A stretch of DNA of 31,497 bases from JAYRGC01 sp041908065 (GCA_041908065.1 JAYRGC010000075.1:1-31497), one strand, 5' to 3'; shown: positions 7,208 to 14,438, numbered from the stretch's first letter. A program made the numbers and translations. The notes: a model not told the origin generated them from the letters alone.

Positions 7208-8796
7208 GCGACCTCCGGCAGGGCGACGCGCTCGGTCAAGAGGAAGAAGGGCTGTAGATCGTCAAATCGATAGGCATCCAACGCCAAGTGATTGTTTTCT
7301 GCAAGGCGCAGCTTGGGATTTTCAACGTCCAGAGCAGGCAGAAGATAATAATCCAAGGCCTGTTTGTTCTCGACATCCATGCGGATTGCAATGGTAATAT
7401 CTGGGCGCAGGCCTGTATCCAGCCGAATGTTCCAGCGAAGCGATCCAGCCTCTGTGCGCTGGGACCGCGCCAACACGATAGAGACGGTAAATTCGTCGTT
7501 CACGACCAATAAGTCGTTTTGGACTTCTCTGCGGACCGTTCCGCCGAGTTCCTTGATCTTTCGGATCGCGTCCTCGACGATTTCAGGATAAAGCTTGCGC
7601 AGGTATCGATTGATCTCCTGATAGGAATAATCGATGCCGGGATCGAACCCGATCAGGCTATAGGCCTTCACGAGACCGCCAAACCTGTGGGCATAAGCCG
7701 CGCTGGAGGGCATATCCTCCGTTTCATTGATCAGGATGCCAGAAAGCCAGCCGTGGCGTTTGTGGAGGGATTTGAGCTTAGAAAGCATCTCCTCGTTCGT
7801 GACCCGGCGGCTTCGCGCGCGGATGATGCCTTGGGCGGTGTAAAAGTGGCGCGGCTCAACCACCGCCTCGAACACGCCTTCAGCACGAACCCACATGTCG
7901 GGCGTGTTTGTAACGCGGCGTTTCTTGAGCTTGAAGGATTTGCGATTGAAAACGTTATTGCCAATATATTTCTCGTTAATCAGAACTTCGTGAATTGTGC
8001 CGCGCGTCCAAGGCCGCCCTAAGTCCGTTAGAACTCCCCGCGCATTAAGCCGCGAGGCAATCTCGCTTTCCTGCAGGCCTTCTTCGGTAAAAGCTCGATA
8101 AATCCACCGGACATTCTCGACTTCCTCTTTAGGGCCGGGGACAAGGATCACCCGATCCGTCTGCAGGGACTTGTGCTCACCGCGCCTCAGCTCGCTCTTG
8201 GGGCTTCTGTGCTCATCTACAAGCACGCGCCGCAGGCCATACCCAGCAGGGCCACCTTGCCGAAATCCAAGCTCAATCAGACGGCACTGTCCCGCAAACA
8301 CCTTACACGACAGTTCGCGGCTATATTCTCCAGCCATGGCGCGCTTGACGCCTTTGACGATGGTGGAGACGGGACTTCCATCGTTTTCAAACTGTTCGGC
8401 GACGTACTGAACATCGATCCCCGCGCGGCGGCAGATGTATTCGTAATAGGCACTTTCGTCAGCATCCTGAAACCGTCCCCAGCGCGTAACGTCCAAAACC
8501 AGAATGACCTGAAAGTCAGCATTTTCTGATTGGACATCGGCAATCAACTGTTGGAGGGCATCGCGGCCATCAAGTTTCAGGCCGCTTTTGCCAGCGTCCG
8601 TATAGGTCTTGATGATCTCCATCTTTCGGTGGACGGCATATTCCCTGATCGCGTCGGCCTGATTTTCGGTCGAGTATTTCTGATGATCGGTAGACATGCG
8701 GACATACATCGCCGCCCGCAGGCTGCCCGACAGATCCTCCTGCGAAGATGACGCAGGGGATGACGTCCCCTGATGGTTCTCGTTGCGTCCAAACAT
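7204..8796 (-). CDS. Large serine recombinase (resolvase/invertase family)
   Basis: From the ATG at 8796 this is a 530-residue protein. Residues 28-170 are the resolvase catalytic domain: AAMYVRMSTDHQ holds the nucleophile Ser35, and LDVTRWGRF and EYSREL match the conserved catalytic-core segments. Residues 190-310 are the recombinase DNA-binding domain (ESEIASRLNARGV, then WTRGTIHEVLINEKYIGN). The zinc ribbon with CxxC pairs found in phage integrases is absent. Instead a C-terminal region of about 170 residues follows, which I associate with recombinases that travel with ParB/RepB genes. I chose this start because AAGGA lies 8 nt before it; an upstream in-frame codon would add 16 residues. 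It sits near the tRNA-Thr scar. Confidence 0.9.
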   Translation of the reverse strand: MFGRNENHQGTSSPASSSQEDLSGSLRAAMYVRMSTDHQKYSTENQADAIREYAVHRKMEIIKTYTDAGKSGLKLDGRDALQQLIADVQSENADFQVILVLDVTRWGRFQDADESAYYEYICRRAGIDVQYVAEQFENDGSPVSTIVKGVKRAMAGEYSRELSCKVFAGQCRLIELGFRQGGPAGYGLRRVLVDEHRSPKSELRRGEHKSLQTDRVILVPGPKEEVENVRWIYRAFTEEGLQESEIASRLNARGVLTDLGRPWTRGTIHEVLINEKYIGNNVFNRKSFKLKKRRVTNTPDMWVRAEGVFEAVVEPRHFYTAQGIIRARSRRVTNEEMLSKLKSLHKRHGWLSGILINETEDMPSSAAYAHRFGGLVKAYSLIGFDPGIDYSYQEINRYLRKLYPEIVEDAIRKIKELGGTVRREVQNDLLVVNDEFTVSIVLARSQRTEAGSLRWNIRLDTGLRPDITIAIRMDVENKQALDYYLLPALDVENPKLRLAENNHLALDAYRFDDLQPFFLLTERVALPEVA

Positions 8797-8884
8797 ACAA
8801 AAAATCCTTGTTCTGGCCTGCCATCGGCAGAGGCCAACATCCAAAATCTCTCCATGTCCAAAAACTTAACCATGGAGAAAAACG
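8797..8884. promoter_or_regulatory. Divergent control region between recombinase and helix-turn-helix gene
   Basis: This 88-bp gap serves two divergent genes. It holds two dyads: TGGCCTGCC/GGCAGAGGCCA (8814-8836, with a 2-nt asymmetry) and CTCCATG/CATGGAG (8850-8856 and 8871-8877). A third, longer dyad lies just inside the rightward gene (8900-8919). Such a cluster is what one expects of operators through which the helix-turn-helix protein could control itself and the recombinase. No convincing -10/-35 pair was identified. Confidence 0.4.
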
Positions 8885-9163
8885 ATGTCTTCCGAATTAT
8901 TGGGTAAAACTTTACCCAAGTTTTTTCTTGCCAAACTTGAGGAGAGTATTGCAGCAGAGATTGCGAAGTCTTTGCGTCAGGATTTTCCAACCGTGAAAAT
9001 TGCGGCGACGGCCATAGCAAAACAGGTCGAAACCAACATGGAAACGATCAAAAAATGGTACAACGGCTCCAACATGCCGTCGGCGGCCAATCTGATTATA
9101 CTTGCGCGGGTGTCGCCATCGGTGCGACGCGTGGTGCTGGATTTCATTGACGACGTTCGGTAG
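8885..9163 (+). CDS. Small helix-turn-helix protein, possible repressor or directionality factor
   Basis: This 92-residue protein has a helix-turn-helix in its second half (about 39-75: IAATAIAKQVETNMETIKKWYNGSNMPSAANLIILAR), with the KKWYNGSNMPS turn seen in Cro/XRE-like proteins. The first 35 residues are predicted helical. GGAG lies 7 nt before the ATG. The gene is divergent from the recombinase and is the only gene between it and the tRNA-Thr scar, the place where excisionase-like factors or repressors of integrative elements usually lie. Codons 6-12 are made of a perfect hairpin followed by six T, an odd thing inside a coding start. Function as a regulator of recombination is inference. 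Confidence 0.7.
   Translation: MSSELLGKTLPKFFLAKLEESIAAEIAKSLRQDFPTVKIAATAIAKQVETNMETIKKWYNGSNMPSAANLIILARVSPSVRRVVLDFIDDVR
8900..8926 (+). promoter_or_regulatory. Perfect 20-bp palindrome followed by a T-run inside the start of a helix-turn-helix gene
   Basis: TTGGGTAAA-AC-TTTACCCAA is a perfect inverted repeat (9-bp arms, 2-nt centre) at 8900-8919. After one G it is followed by TTTTTT (8921-8926). It begins 15 nt after the A of the start codon. As DNA it looks like an operator; as RNA it looks like an intrinsic terminator or attenuator, although a 2-nt loop would force the inner pairs open. Confidence 0.5.
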
Positions 9164-9165
9164 CT

Positions 9166-9220
9166 TTCTGGGCGCAGGCACGCATCGGAAGAGAAGACGA
9201 TGTTGCTCTGCGCCCAAGAA
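9166..9220 (+). terminator. Imperfect hairpin downstream of the helix-turn-helix gene
   Basis: TTCTGGGCGCAGGCA (9166-9180) pairs imperfectly with TGCTCTGCGCCCAAGAA (9204-9220) across a loop of about 23 nt, starting 2 nt after the stop codon. No T-run follows, so termination is uncertain. The rest of the gap up to the tRNA fragment (9221-9383) shows no gene. Confidence 0.3.
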
Positions 9221-9383
9221 GTCCAACCCCGCTCTTGTCGCAAAAATGATCGAACGCACGGGGCCACCATGTGCGAACCATGTGTCGTTACTATGTGCAA
9301 AAAGCGATAAGATTTGACAACAACCAGCAAAAACTGATAAAAATATCAAATAACATAGCGATTACAATGGGTTGGTTTGCGTT

Positions 9384-9428
9384 TTGGTAAGGACGGGGTC
9401 GTAGGTTCAATTCCTATCGGCAGCACCA
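9384..9428 (+). other. 3' fragment of tRNA-Thr(GGT): probable attachment-site scar
   Basis: The sequence matches the 3' 45 nt of a tRNA: anticodon loop TTGGTAA (9384-9390, anticodon GGT at 9386-9388 with T before and A after), 3' anticodon strand GGACG, variable loop GGGTC, T arm GTAGG-TTCAATT-CCTAT (9401-9417), acceptor strand CGGCAGC (9418-9424), discriminator A and CCA. Upstream, GCGTT cannot pair with GGACG, and no D arm or GCTGCCG acceptor strand is present, so the gene has no 5' half. This is the expected product of integration into the 3' part of a tRNA gene. The intact copy should lie at the other end of the element. Confidence 0.8.
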
Positions 9429-9459
9429 GATTTTACAAGTTACCTCTGCTCTGCCAGCC

Positions 9460-10698
9460 TCACCCCTTGCGGCGGGAAAGGAGGCGGGGGGAAAGGTGGA
9501 AAATCGCCACGACCAGAAGTGAGAGCGCGGCGAAGACGGCGGTTTCGGATATTCGGCGGGAGCCGTAATACCCGTATTCGAACGCCGACGGGAAGAAATC
9601 GGTGTACCAGAACATCATGACGATTCCGGCGACGGATAGGGCCGCCGCGGCAAGCGGACGGATCCCGCGCTCCCTTGCCGCCAAAAGGCAGAACGACAGG
9701 ATCAGAAGATTCCCGTTGAATATGATCCGGCTCATGTCCGATCCGGCCAACAGGCCGAAGGCGGCGAATCCAGCGGCTCCCGCGCCCAGAAAAAGCGTCA
9801 GTCTCGCCTTTTCGGGTTCAATCATCCACCGCCATTTGCCCAAAAGATACGCGCTGAAAAATCCGGTGGAGCAAAAGAACGCGCCCGCCCACACGATGAA
9901 GCGGGAGGGATCTTTGATCGCTTGCAGCCCCCAATAGCCCAATACCAAGACCGCGCCGATGTAGTACTCCTGCTTTTGCGGAAAAACTCCGGAAAGAAAA
10001 GCGTGTTGGGAGATTTTATAGGCCAGAATCGCGGCGACGCCGCCTAAGGCCGAGGCGATGGCCTTGCGTCTTTCCTCTCCGCGATTGAAGAAGGCGTGCG
10101 CCGCCTCGGCCAGTCCCCCGATCATGGCGATGAACTGGAAGGATTCCTTGACGAAAAGCGCGGCCAGCACGACCAGCCACATCGCCGTTCTTTGCCTTGC
10201 CACGAACAGCCACAAAATGGCCGCCAGAAAAGCGTATGCCAACGGATCCACGGACGCGGGGACGGTGTAATAGAGCCGGAAGCCCAAGGGATGAAGGAAG
10301 AACCATAAGATCACGATGAAAAATTCGGGAGAGCGGAAACCCATGCCGCGCATCGCCCCGTAAACGCAGACGACGAAAGCCGAGGCGGCGGCGTAGTTCA
10401 GCCACAAAAAGGCTTGGGTGAAGTCAGGCGCGCCAAGCGAAACCATCCCCGAAACTATCCACGGAGCGGCTATGCGAAGATTAAAGGGATGCTCGATGGG
10501 AGGGAAAACCCCGTCGGCGAAGCCTTGCGCCATCGCCAGATATTTTACGCAGTCGCCGCCGCCATCGCATACGGCGGGAACCACAGTGGCCGTTAGATGG
10601 GACATCCACGCCGCCGCAGCCAGCAACGCGAACAGCAAATGCCAAGGGTTAAGCGAGGCAACCATTGGATAAAAAAGATTGCGAAGTTTGATAGCCAT
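9460..10698 (-). CDS. Polytopic membrane protein, possible GT-C-type glycosyltransferase
   Basis: From the ATG at 10698 this is a 412-residue protein with about ten hydrophobic spans. Between the first two is a periplasmic-looking loop, CDGGGDCVKYLAMAQGFADGVFPPIEHPFNLRIAAPW, with acidic residues and an R-x-x-x-P-W. GT-C glycosyltransferases that use polyprenyl-phosphate sugars carry an acidic first loop of this kind, but no family-defining motif could be confirmed. It follows DprE1 and DprE2 on the same strand after a repeat-filled gap, so it may be the transferase that uses the polyprenyl-phosphate arabinose, which is inference. A TTG codon upstream (10746) is open but has no ribosome site. 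Confidence 0.6.
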   Translation of the reverse strand: MAIKLRNLFYPMVASLNPWHLLFALLAAAAWMSHLTATVVPAVCDGGGDCVKYLAMAQGFADGVFPPIEHPFNLRIAAPWIVSGMVSLGAPDFTQAFLWLNYAAASAFVVCVYGAMRGMGFRSPEFFIVILWFFLHPLGFRLYYTVPASVDPLAYAFLAAILWLFVARQRTAMWLVVLAALFVKESFQFIAMIGGLAEAAHAFFNRGEERRKAIASALGGVAAILAYKISQHAFLSGVFPQKQEYYIGAVLVLGYWGLQAIKDPSRFIVWAGAFFCSTGFFSAYLLGKWRWMIEPEKARLTLFLGAGAAGFAAFGLLAGSDMSRIIFNGNLLILSFCLLAARERGIRPLAAAALSVAGIVMMFWYTDFFPSAFEYGYYGSRRISETAVFAALSLLVVAIFHLSPRLLSRRKG

Positions 10699-10780
10699 AT
10701 TTGGTTCTTTCTCAAAACGGGTGAGGAACTTTGCAGACGAACTCAACAGTAAGCGCAGTCACGTTGAATCTACGGCCGGA

Positions 10781-10884
10781 GGCCGTCATTGCGAGCGTCG
10801 CCCTTGCGACGCGAAGCAATCCAGAGTCATTGAACAACGGCTCTGGATTGCTTCGCCGCCAAGTGGCGGCTCGCAATGACGGCC
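10781..10884. repeat. Composite palindromic repeat with cloverleaf-like folding
   Basis: The outer arms GGCCGTCATTGCGAGC (10781-10796) and GCTCGCAATGACGGCC (10869-10884) are perfect 16-bp inverted repeats. Inside are GCGAAGCAATCCAGAG (10811-10826) and its exact complement (10841-10856). A short hairpin sits in each flank (GTCG/CGAC at 10797-10810; CCGCC/GGCGG at 10856-10869). The whole folds as a three-armed structure. The GTCATTGCGA core recurs at 31385 and 31412. It is a REP-like intergenic element. Confidence 0.8.
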
Positions 10885-10930
10885 TTTGGTCGTATACTTC
10901 ACGAATGACGGCCTTTGGCCGTAACTTTGC
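10873..10930 (-). repeat. Two tandem copies of a short GTCATT...GGCC repeat
   Basis: Read on the minus strand, AAAGGCCGTCATT occurs twice about 29 bp apart, separated by AGTATACGACC-type or AGTTACGGCC-type spacers. The same unit (GTCATTGCGAAGTTACAGCC followed by AAAGGC) is present in tandem near 31359-31423. The repeat abuts the palindrome at 10781-10884 and shares its outer arm. Confidence 0.65.
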
Positions 10931-10986
10931 ACATGACATGGTTTCTTAGCGATTGCGCCCATAACCACAACTGATCAGGGGATGTC

Positions 10987-11748
10987 TCATATCTTCATCC
11001 TGTTGAAAATTGCGGCGGGGAGATGGGAGATTATCAGCATTATCCAACGCCATATCCATGGGGCGTAGATCTCGCCCTTGCCGGCGTCTATGCCGTCCAC
11101 GATGCTTTTGGCCACGGCGGCGACGGGGGCCAATCGCGCCCCGTTATTTTTCATTTCCGCCGTCATGGGGGTATCGGTGGGGCCGGGCTTGACGATTATC
11201 GCCTTCACCTCGCCGCCGCTTTGGGCGAATCTATGCCGCAGTCCCTGAACGTAAACGTCGACCATCGCCTTGGCCGCGCCATAGACGTAGTTGGACTGCT
11301 TGCCGCGATCTCCGGCTACCGAGCCGATGACGGCCAGCCTTCCCTTCCCCGCCTTTTCCATGTGTCCGGCGAAGGCTTCGGCGAACAGTATCGGGGAAAC
11401 GCCGTTTATCTCCAGCGCGTTCGCGCAAGCGCGCAGATCGTTTTGGCAATCTTTCTGCGAAGGCAGGGAACCATGGGCTATCAACGCGATGTCGACGTCG
11501 CCCTTGGACGCTATGGCGTCGATCTCGGCGCGGACAGCCTCCGGCTTTACGAAGTCGCTTGAAACGAGCGCGACGACCGATATAAGCGATCGCGGCGAAC
11601 GGACGCGGAGATCCGCCGCGATAGCGTCCAGCCGCGCCTTGTCGCGTCCGAGCAAAACCATTTCCGTCAGCCCGTCGCGCAGCAGCCATAAACGAGCGCA
11701 ATGCTCGGCTATCGCGGACGTGGCTCCGACGATCACTATCTTTCGCAT
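10987..11748 (-). CDS. dprE2: Decaprenylphosphoryl-2-keto-ribose reductase (DprE2-like SDR)
   Basis: This 253-residue short-chain dehydrogenase has the nucleotide-binding GATSAIAE motif at 8-15, the catalytic Ser in VIGSVAG and the YGAAK Tyr/Lys pair (YVYGAAKAMVDVY). KPGPTDTPMT follows, as in SDRs. A hydrophobic C-terminal tail (WIWRWIMLIISHLP) could anchor it to the membrane, as for DprE2. DprE2 reduces the 2-keto intermediate made by DprE1, completing epimerisation of decaprenyl-phosphate ribose to arabinose. The gene starts 3 nt after the DprE1-like gene stop, which supports this assignment over a generic SDR. Polyprenyl length in this organism is unknown. Confidence 0.85.
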   Translation of the reverse strand: MRKIVIVGATSAIAEHCARLWLLRDGLTEMVLLGRDKARLDAIAADLRVRSPRSLISVVALVSSDFVKPEAVRAEIDAIASKGDVDIALIAHGSLPSQKDCQNDLRACANALEINGVSPILFAEAFAGHMEKAGKGRLAVIGSVAGDRGKQSNYVYGAAKAMVDVYVQGLRHRFAQSGGEVKAIIVKPGPTDTPMTAEMKNNGARLAPVAAVAKSIVDGIDAGKGEIYAPWIWRWIMLIISHLPAAIFNRMKI

Positions 11749-11751
11749 GGG

Positions 11752-13053
11752 TCATTGCTCCATCAGACGGCGCGACATCGCGGAGGATATTCCTTTGTCG
11801 CGGTATTTCGCAAACTCGGCAAAGCGCGGATAGCCGGACAGGAACATTTCCCGCGACATCCGCGCGTCCTTGGCCAGATATAGCCTTCCTTTGGCCTCGC
11901 GCACTATGGCGTCGAGACGCTCGAAGAGCTTCAGCGTCTTTTCGCCGCGATTGGGAAAATCCAAGGCCAGCGTCACGCCGGACTGCGGGAAACTCAGCAT
12001 CCCCAACGATTGCCGTTCGCCGAAGGTCTTTATCACCGCGAGGAACGAGCCTTCGCCCGATCGCGCGATTTCATCCAGCATGGAGCGCACCGCGTCATAG
12101 CCCGCCGCGCGCGGAACGACGCTTTGGTACTGGAAGAAACCCTTGGGGCCATACATGCGGTTCCAGTTCAGGATATGGTCGAGGGGGTACAGAAAATCCT
12201 CGCAATGCGCGATCCGCCGCCCCGCCTTCAATTTGCCGAGATGGAAATAGGCGGAGTTGAACGGGCGCAGCGTCATCCCGTTGACCAGCGAGAACGGCGG
12301 CGCGAAGGGAAAGGAAATCTCAGGCCTGTCTTTCCGTGCGCGATCCTGATTTTCCGCGACGTTGCCACGCATGAAAATTCCCCGCGCCTTCTTGCCGGAA
12401 AGGCTGTCGATCCACGCGACCGTGTGTTCCCATCCGGATTCGGAGGAATCCGAAAGCCGGAAAAACTCCCCCATGTCCTCGTACGCGATCGTTTCGGTGT
12501 CCATCCACGCCCCTCCGACGCGGCGCATCCTGACGACGGCTTCGAGGATGACGCCAGTCAATCCTATTCCGCCTATGGTGGCGGCGAGCCAATCGGGGCG
12601 TTCGTCGGGAGAGCAGGTTATCATCTCGCCGTCGGAGCGGAGGATCTTAAGGCTGGCTATGTGATCGCCGAAAGATCCCAAGCGGTGGTGGTTTTTGCCG
12701 TGAACGTCGTTGGCTATCGCTCCGCCTACAGTTATCAGCTGGGTTCCCGGGGTGACGGGCAGGCTCCACCCGCGCGGCAGGAACAACCTTTGGATGTCGC
12801 GCAAAATCACGCCGGAGCAGCAAGTCAAAAGGCCGCTTTGCTCGTCGAAACTTACGAAGCGATCCATGGCGGACGTCTTCCACAACGAGCCCTTAGGGTT
12901 TAGGCACACGTCGCCATAGCTGCGCCCCATGCCGTAGGCTATCCCGGGAAGTGGCGCCGAGGAGATGGCTGCGATAGCGGTTCGGGGATCGGCAAGTTCG
13001 ACCGCTTGATGCGGCTCGAAGCTAAGTCTTCCCCACGAGGAGATTTCGATCAC
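11752..13053 (-). CDS. dprE1: Decaprenylphosphoryl-beta-D-ribose oxidase (DprE1-like)
   Basis: This 433-residue FAD oxidoreductase contains GMGRSYGDVCLN and GGAIANDVHGKNHHRLGSFGDHI, the latter nearly identical to the FAD-binding block of mycobacterial DprE1. The enzyme oxidises the 2'-OH of polyprenyl-phosphate ribose. Around LSFPQSGVTLALDFP the residue that aligns with Cys387 of the M. tuberculosis enzyme (the benzothiazinone target, in LSFPIPGWNICVDFP) is Ala. I start at GTG 13053, whose TGA overlap with the GtrA gene stop and GGAG 7 nt upstream give a coupled start; longer upstream reading would lie inside the GtrA gene. It is followed after 3 nt by the dprE2-like gene. Confidence 0.88.
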   Translation of the reverse strand: MIEISSWGRLSFEPHQAVELADPRTAIAAISSAPLPGIAYGMGRSYGDVCLNPKGSLWKTSAMDRFVSFDEQSGLLTCCSGVILRDIQRLFLPRGWSLPVTPGTQLITVGGAIANDVHGKNHHRLGSFGDHIASLKILRSDGEMITCSPDERPDWLAATIGGIGLTGVILEAVVRMRRVGGAWMDTETIAYEDMGEFFRLSDSSESGWEHTVAWIDSLSGKKARGIFMRGNVAENQDRARKDRPEISFPFAPPFSLVNGMTLRPFNSAYFHLGKLKAGRRIAHCEDFLYPLDHILNWNRMYGPKGFFQYQSVVPRAAGYDAVRSMLDEIARSGEGSFLAVIKTFGERQSLGMLSFPQSGVTLALDFPNRGEKTLKLFERLDAIVREAKGRLYLAKDARMSREMFLSGYPRFAEFAKYRDKGISSAMSRRLMEQ

Positions 13054-13520
13054 AGGACTTCTCCGCGAAAGACGAATCTTTTGTCCAGACGGTACTTGGC
13101 GAAATAGCCGATGCCAAGGCCGATTATCCCGCCCGCGTACTGCAGCTCTCTGGTCTGGAAGATAAGGTAAAATCCCGTCTCCATCCCCCAAAAGATCGCG
13201 GTGGTCGCCACTCCCGTGGCGGCATAAAGGAAAAACGTCCGTCCGTCCTCGATCGCGTTTTGCGAACGAAAACGGAAGATATAGCGTTTGTCCAAGACGT
13301 ATTTCACGACCAGTCCGACGGCGGTTCCGACCGCCAAAGCCAACGGCAACGAAAAATCTCCGTCATATATACGCAACGCCGCTTCTTGCGACGCGATGTT
13401 GGCGCAGGTGGCGATAACGGCGAAGACGACATACCAAGCGGCGAGCTTGGCGGATTCCGCGCCGGAGGTTTTTTTCCCTCGGTTTACTGAACCCTTATTT
13501 TGTGCGAACCTCGCGCCCAT
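13050..13520 (-). CDS. GtrA-family membrane protein
   Basis: This 156-residue protein has four hydrophobic spans (about 28-48, 60-80, 98-118, 126-145), with the K(Y)xxDKRYIF and KYRLDKRFVFR motifs after spans 2 and 4 that mark the GtrA family. GtrA proteins help move or present polyprenyl-linked sugars at the membrane; Rv3789 of M. tuberculosis is a relative found next to dprE1. The gene heads the leftward operon GtrA, DprE1, DprE2 and overlaps the dprE1-like start by 4 nt. Only 33 bp separate it from the divergent UbiA-type gene. Confidence 0.85.
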   Translation of the reverse strand: MGARFAQNKGSVNRGKKTSGAESAKLAAWYVVFAVIATCANIASQEAALRIYDGDFSLPLALAVGTAVGLVVKYVLDKRYIFRFRSQNAIEDGRTFFLYAATGVATTAIFWGMETGFYLIFQTRELQYAGGIIGLGIGYFAKYRLDKRFVFRGEVL

Positions 13521-13553
13521 ATTTCTTCTCTGCGTGCAAACGATGGAATCCGG

Positions 13554-14438
13554 ATGATAAACTCAGCTTCCCTATCGGGAATTGTCGGCAACTTAAGCGG
13601 CTTGGCCGCCTTGTTGCGCCCCAAGCAATGGGTGAAAAACGGATTCGTGTTGGCTCCGTTGATGTTCACGGGGCATTTCCTCGATCCCGATTCTCTGGGG
13701 CGTTCGTTGTTCGCGGCGGCGTTGTTTTGCTTGGCTTCGTCCGCGACTTATATCGTGAACGACATGCGCGACGCGAACAGCGACCGCCGCCATCCAAAAA
13801 AGTCGAAAACGCGCCCGTTGGCAAGCGGAAAGATTACGATGGCTTGGGCTGGATCGGCTTTGGCCGCGATTTATTTTATGCTCGTTCTGGGCGGGATTTT
13901 CATGCCCAAGGTCGGATTGGTTCTGTTGGCGTATATCGCCATGAACTTCGCCTATACCTTCGCTTTAAAGCATCAGCCGGTAATAGACATATTCACCGTG
14001 GCCATAGGTTTCATGTTGAGGGTCTACGCCGGAGCCGTAGCCCTTTCGGTTCCCATGTCGGAATGGATGTTCGTAACCACGTTGTGCCTCGCGCTCTATC
14101 TGGCAGCGGTCAAACGCAGGCAGGAATTGGCGCAAAACATCGACGGCTCGCGCAAGGTATTGGAAAAATACTCCGCAGCCTTGATAAACCGCTACGCCGA
14201 GATGGCGGCCACGGGAGCCTTGGTTTTTTACAGCATGTTCGTAATGTCGGCCAAGCCGCAACTGGTGATGACGGTTCCTTTGGTTTTATTCGGCCTCTTC
14301 CGCTATTGGTTCGTGGTGGAAAAGCTGGATGGGGGAGAATCTCCGACCGACGTTCTGTTCGAGGACAAGCAGCTTTTGATAACCATCGCGTTGTGGGTCG
14401 CCGCTTGCCTGTGGGGTCTGTGGCCTATGCCAGCCTGA
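13554..14438 (+). CDS. UbiA-family 5-phosphoribosyl-1-pyrophosphate:polyprenyl-phosphate transferase
   Basis: This 294-residue membrane protein has about eight hydrophobic spans. Its NDMRDANSDRRHPKKSKTRPLASG (about 69-92) is the ND-xx-D-xxx-D-R-x-HP-x-K-xx-RP signature of Rv3806c/UbiA, which places phosphoribose on decaprenyl phosphate, the step before DprE1. I start at ATG 13554, preceded by GGAATCCGG; an upstream in-frame start would lie over the divergent GtrA gene. The context with dprE1/dprE2-like genes is decisive: together they make polyprenyl-phosphate D-arabinofuranose. Menaquinone or ubiquinone prenyltransferases share the fold but not the HPxKxxRP signature. Confidence 0.85.
   Translation: MINSASLSGIVGNLSGLAALLRPKQWVKNGFVLAPLMFTGHFLDPDSLGRSLFAAALFCLASSATYIVNDMRDANSDRRHPKKSKTRPLASGKITMAWAGSALAAIYFMLVLGGIFMPKVGLVLLAYIAMNFAYTFALKHQPVIDIFTVAIGFMLRVYAGAVALSVPMSEWMFVTTLCLALYLAAVKRRQELAQNIDGSRKVLEKYSAALINRYAEMAATGALVFYSMFVMSAKPQLVMTVPLVLFGLFRYWFVVEKLDGGESPTDVLFEDKQLLITIALWVAACLWGLWPMPA

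Larger units (their letters stand above)
1..9428. mobile_element. Right-hand part of a putative integrative element ending in a tRNA-Thr fragment
   Basis: This stretch is visibly poorer in G+C than the rest of the window and holds only accessory genes: XRE regulators, acetyltransferases, a methyltransferase, ParB/RepB-like proteins and a serine recombinase. It stops at a 3' tRNA-Thr fragment, after which typical chromosomal genes begin. In elements inserted in tRNA genes the intact tRNA stays at one end and a copy of its 3' part marks the other, so the intact tRNA-Thr should lie left of base 1. The left boundary is therefore not in the window. That the local recombinase moved this element is inference, since another integrase could lie outside. 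Confidence 0.6.
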
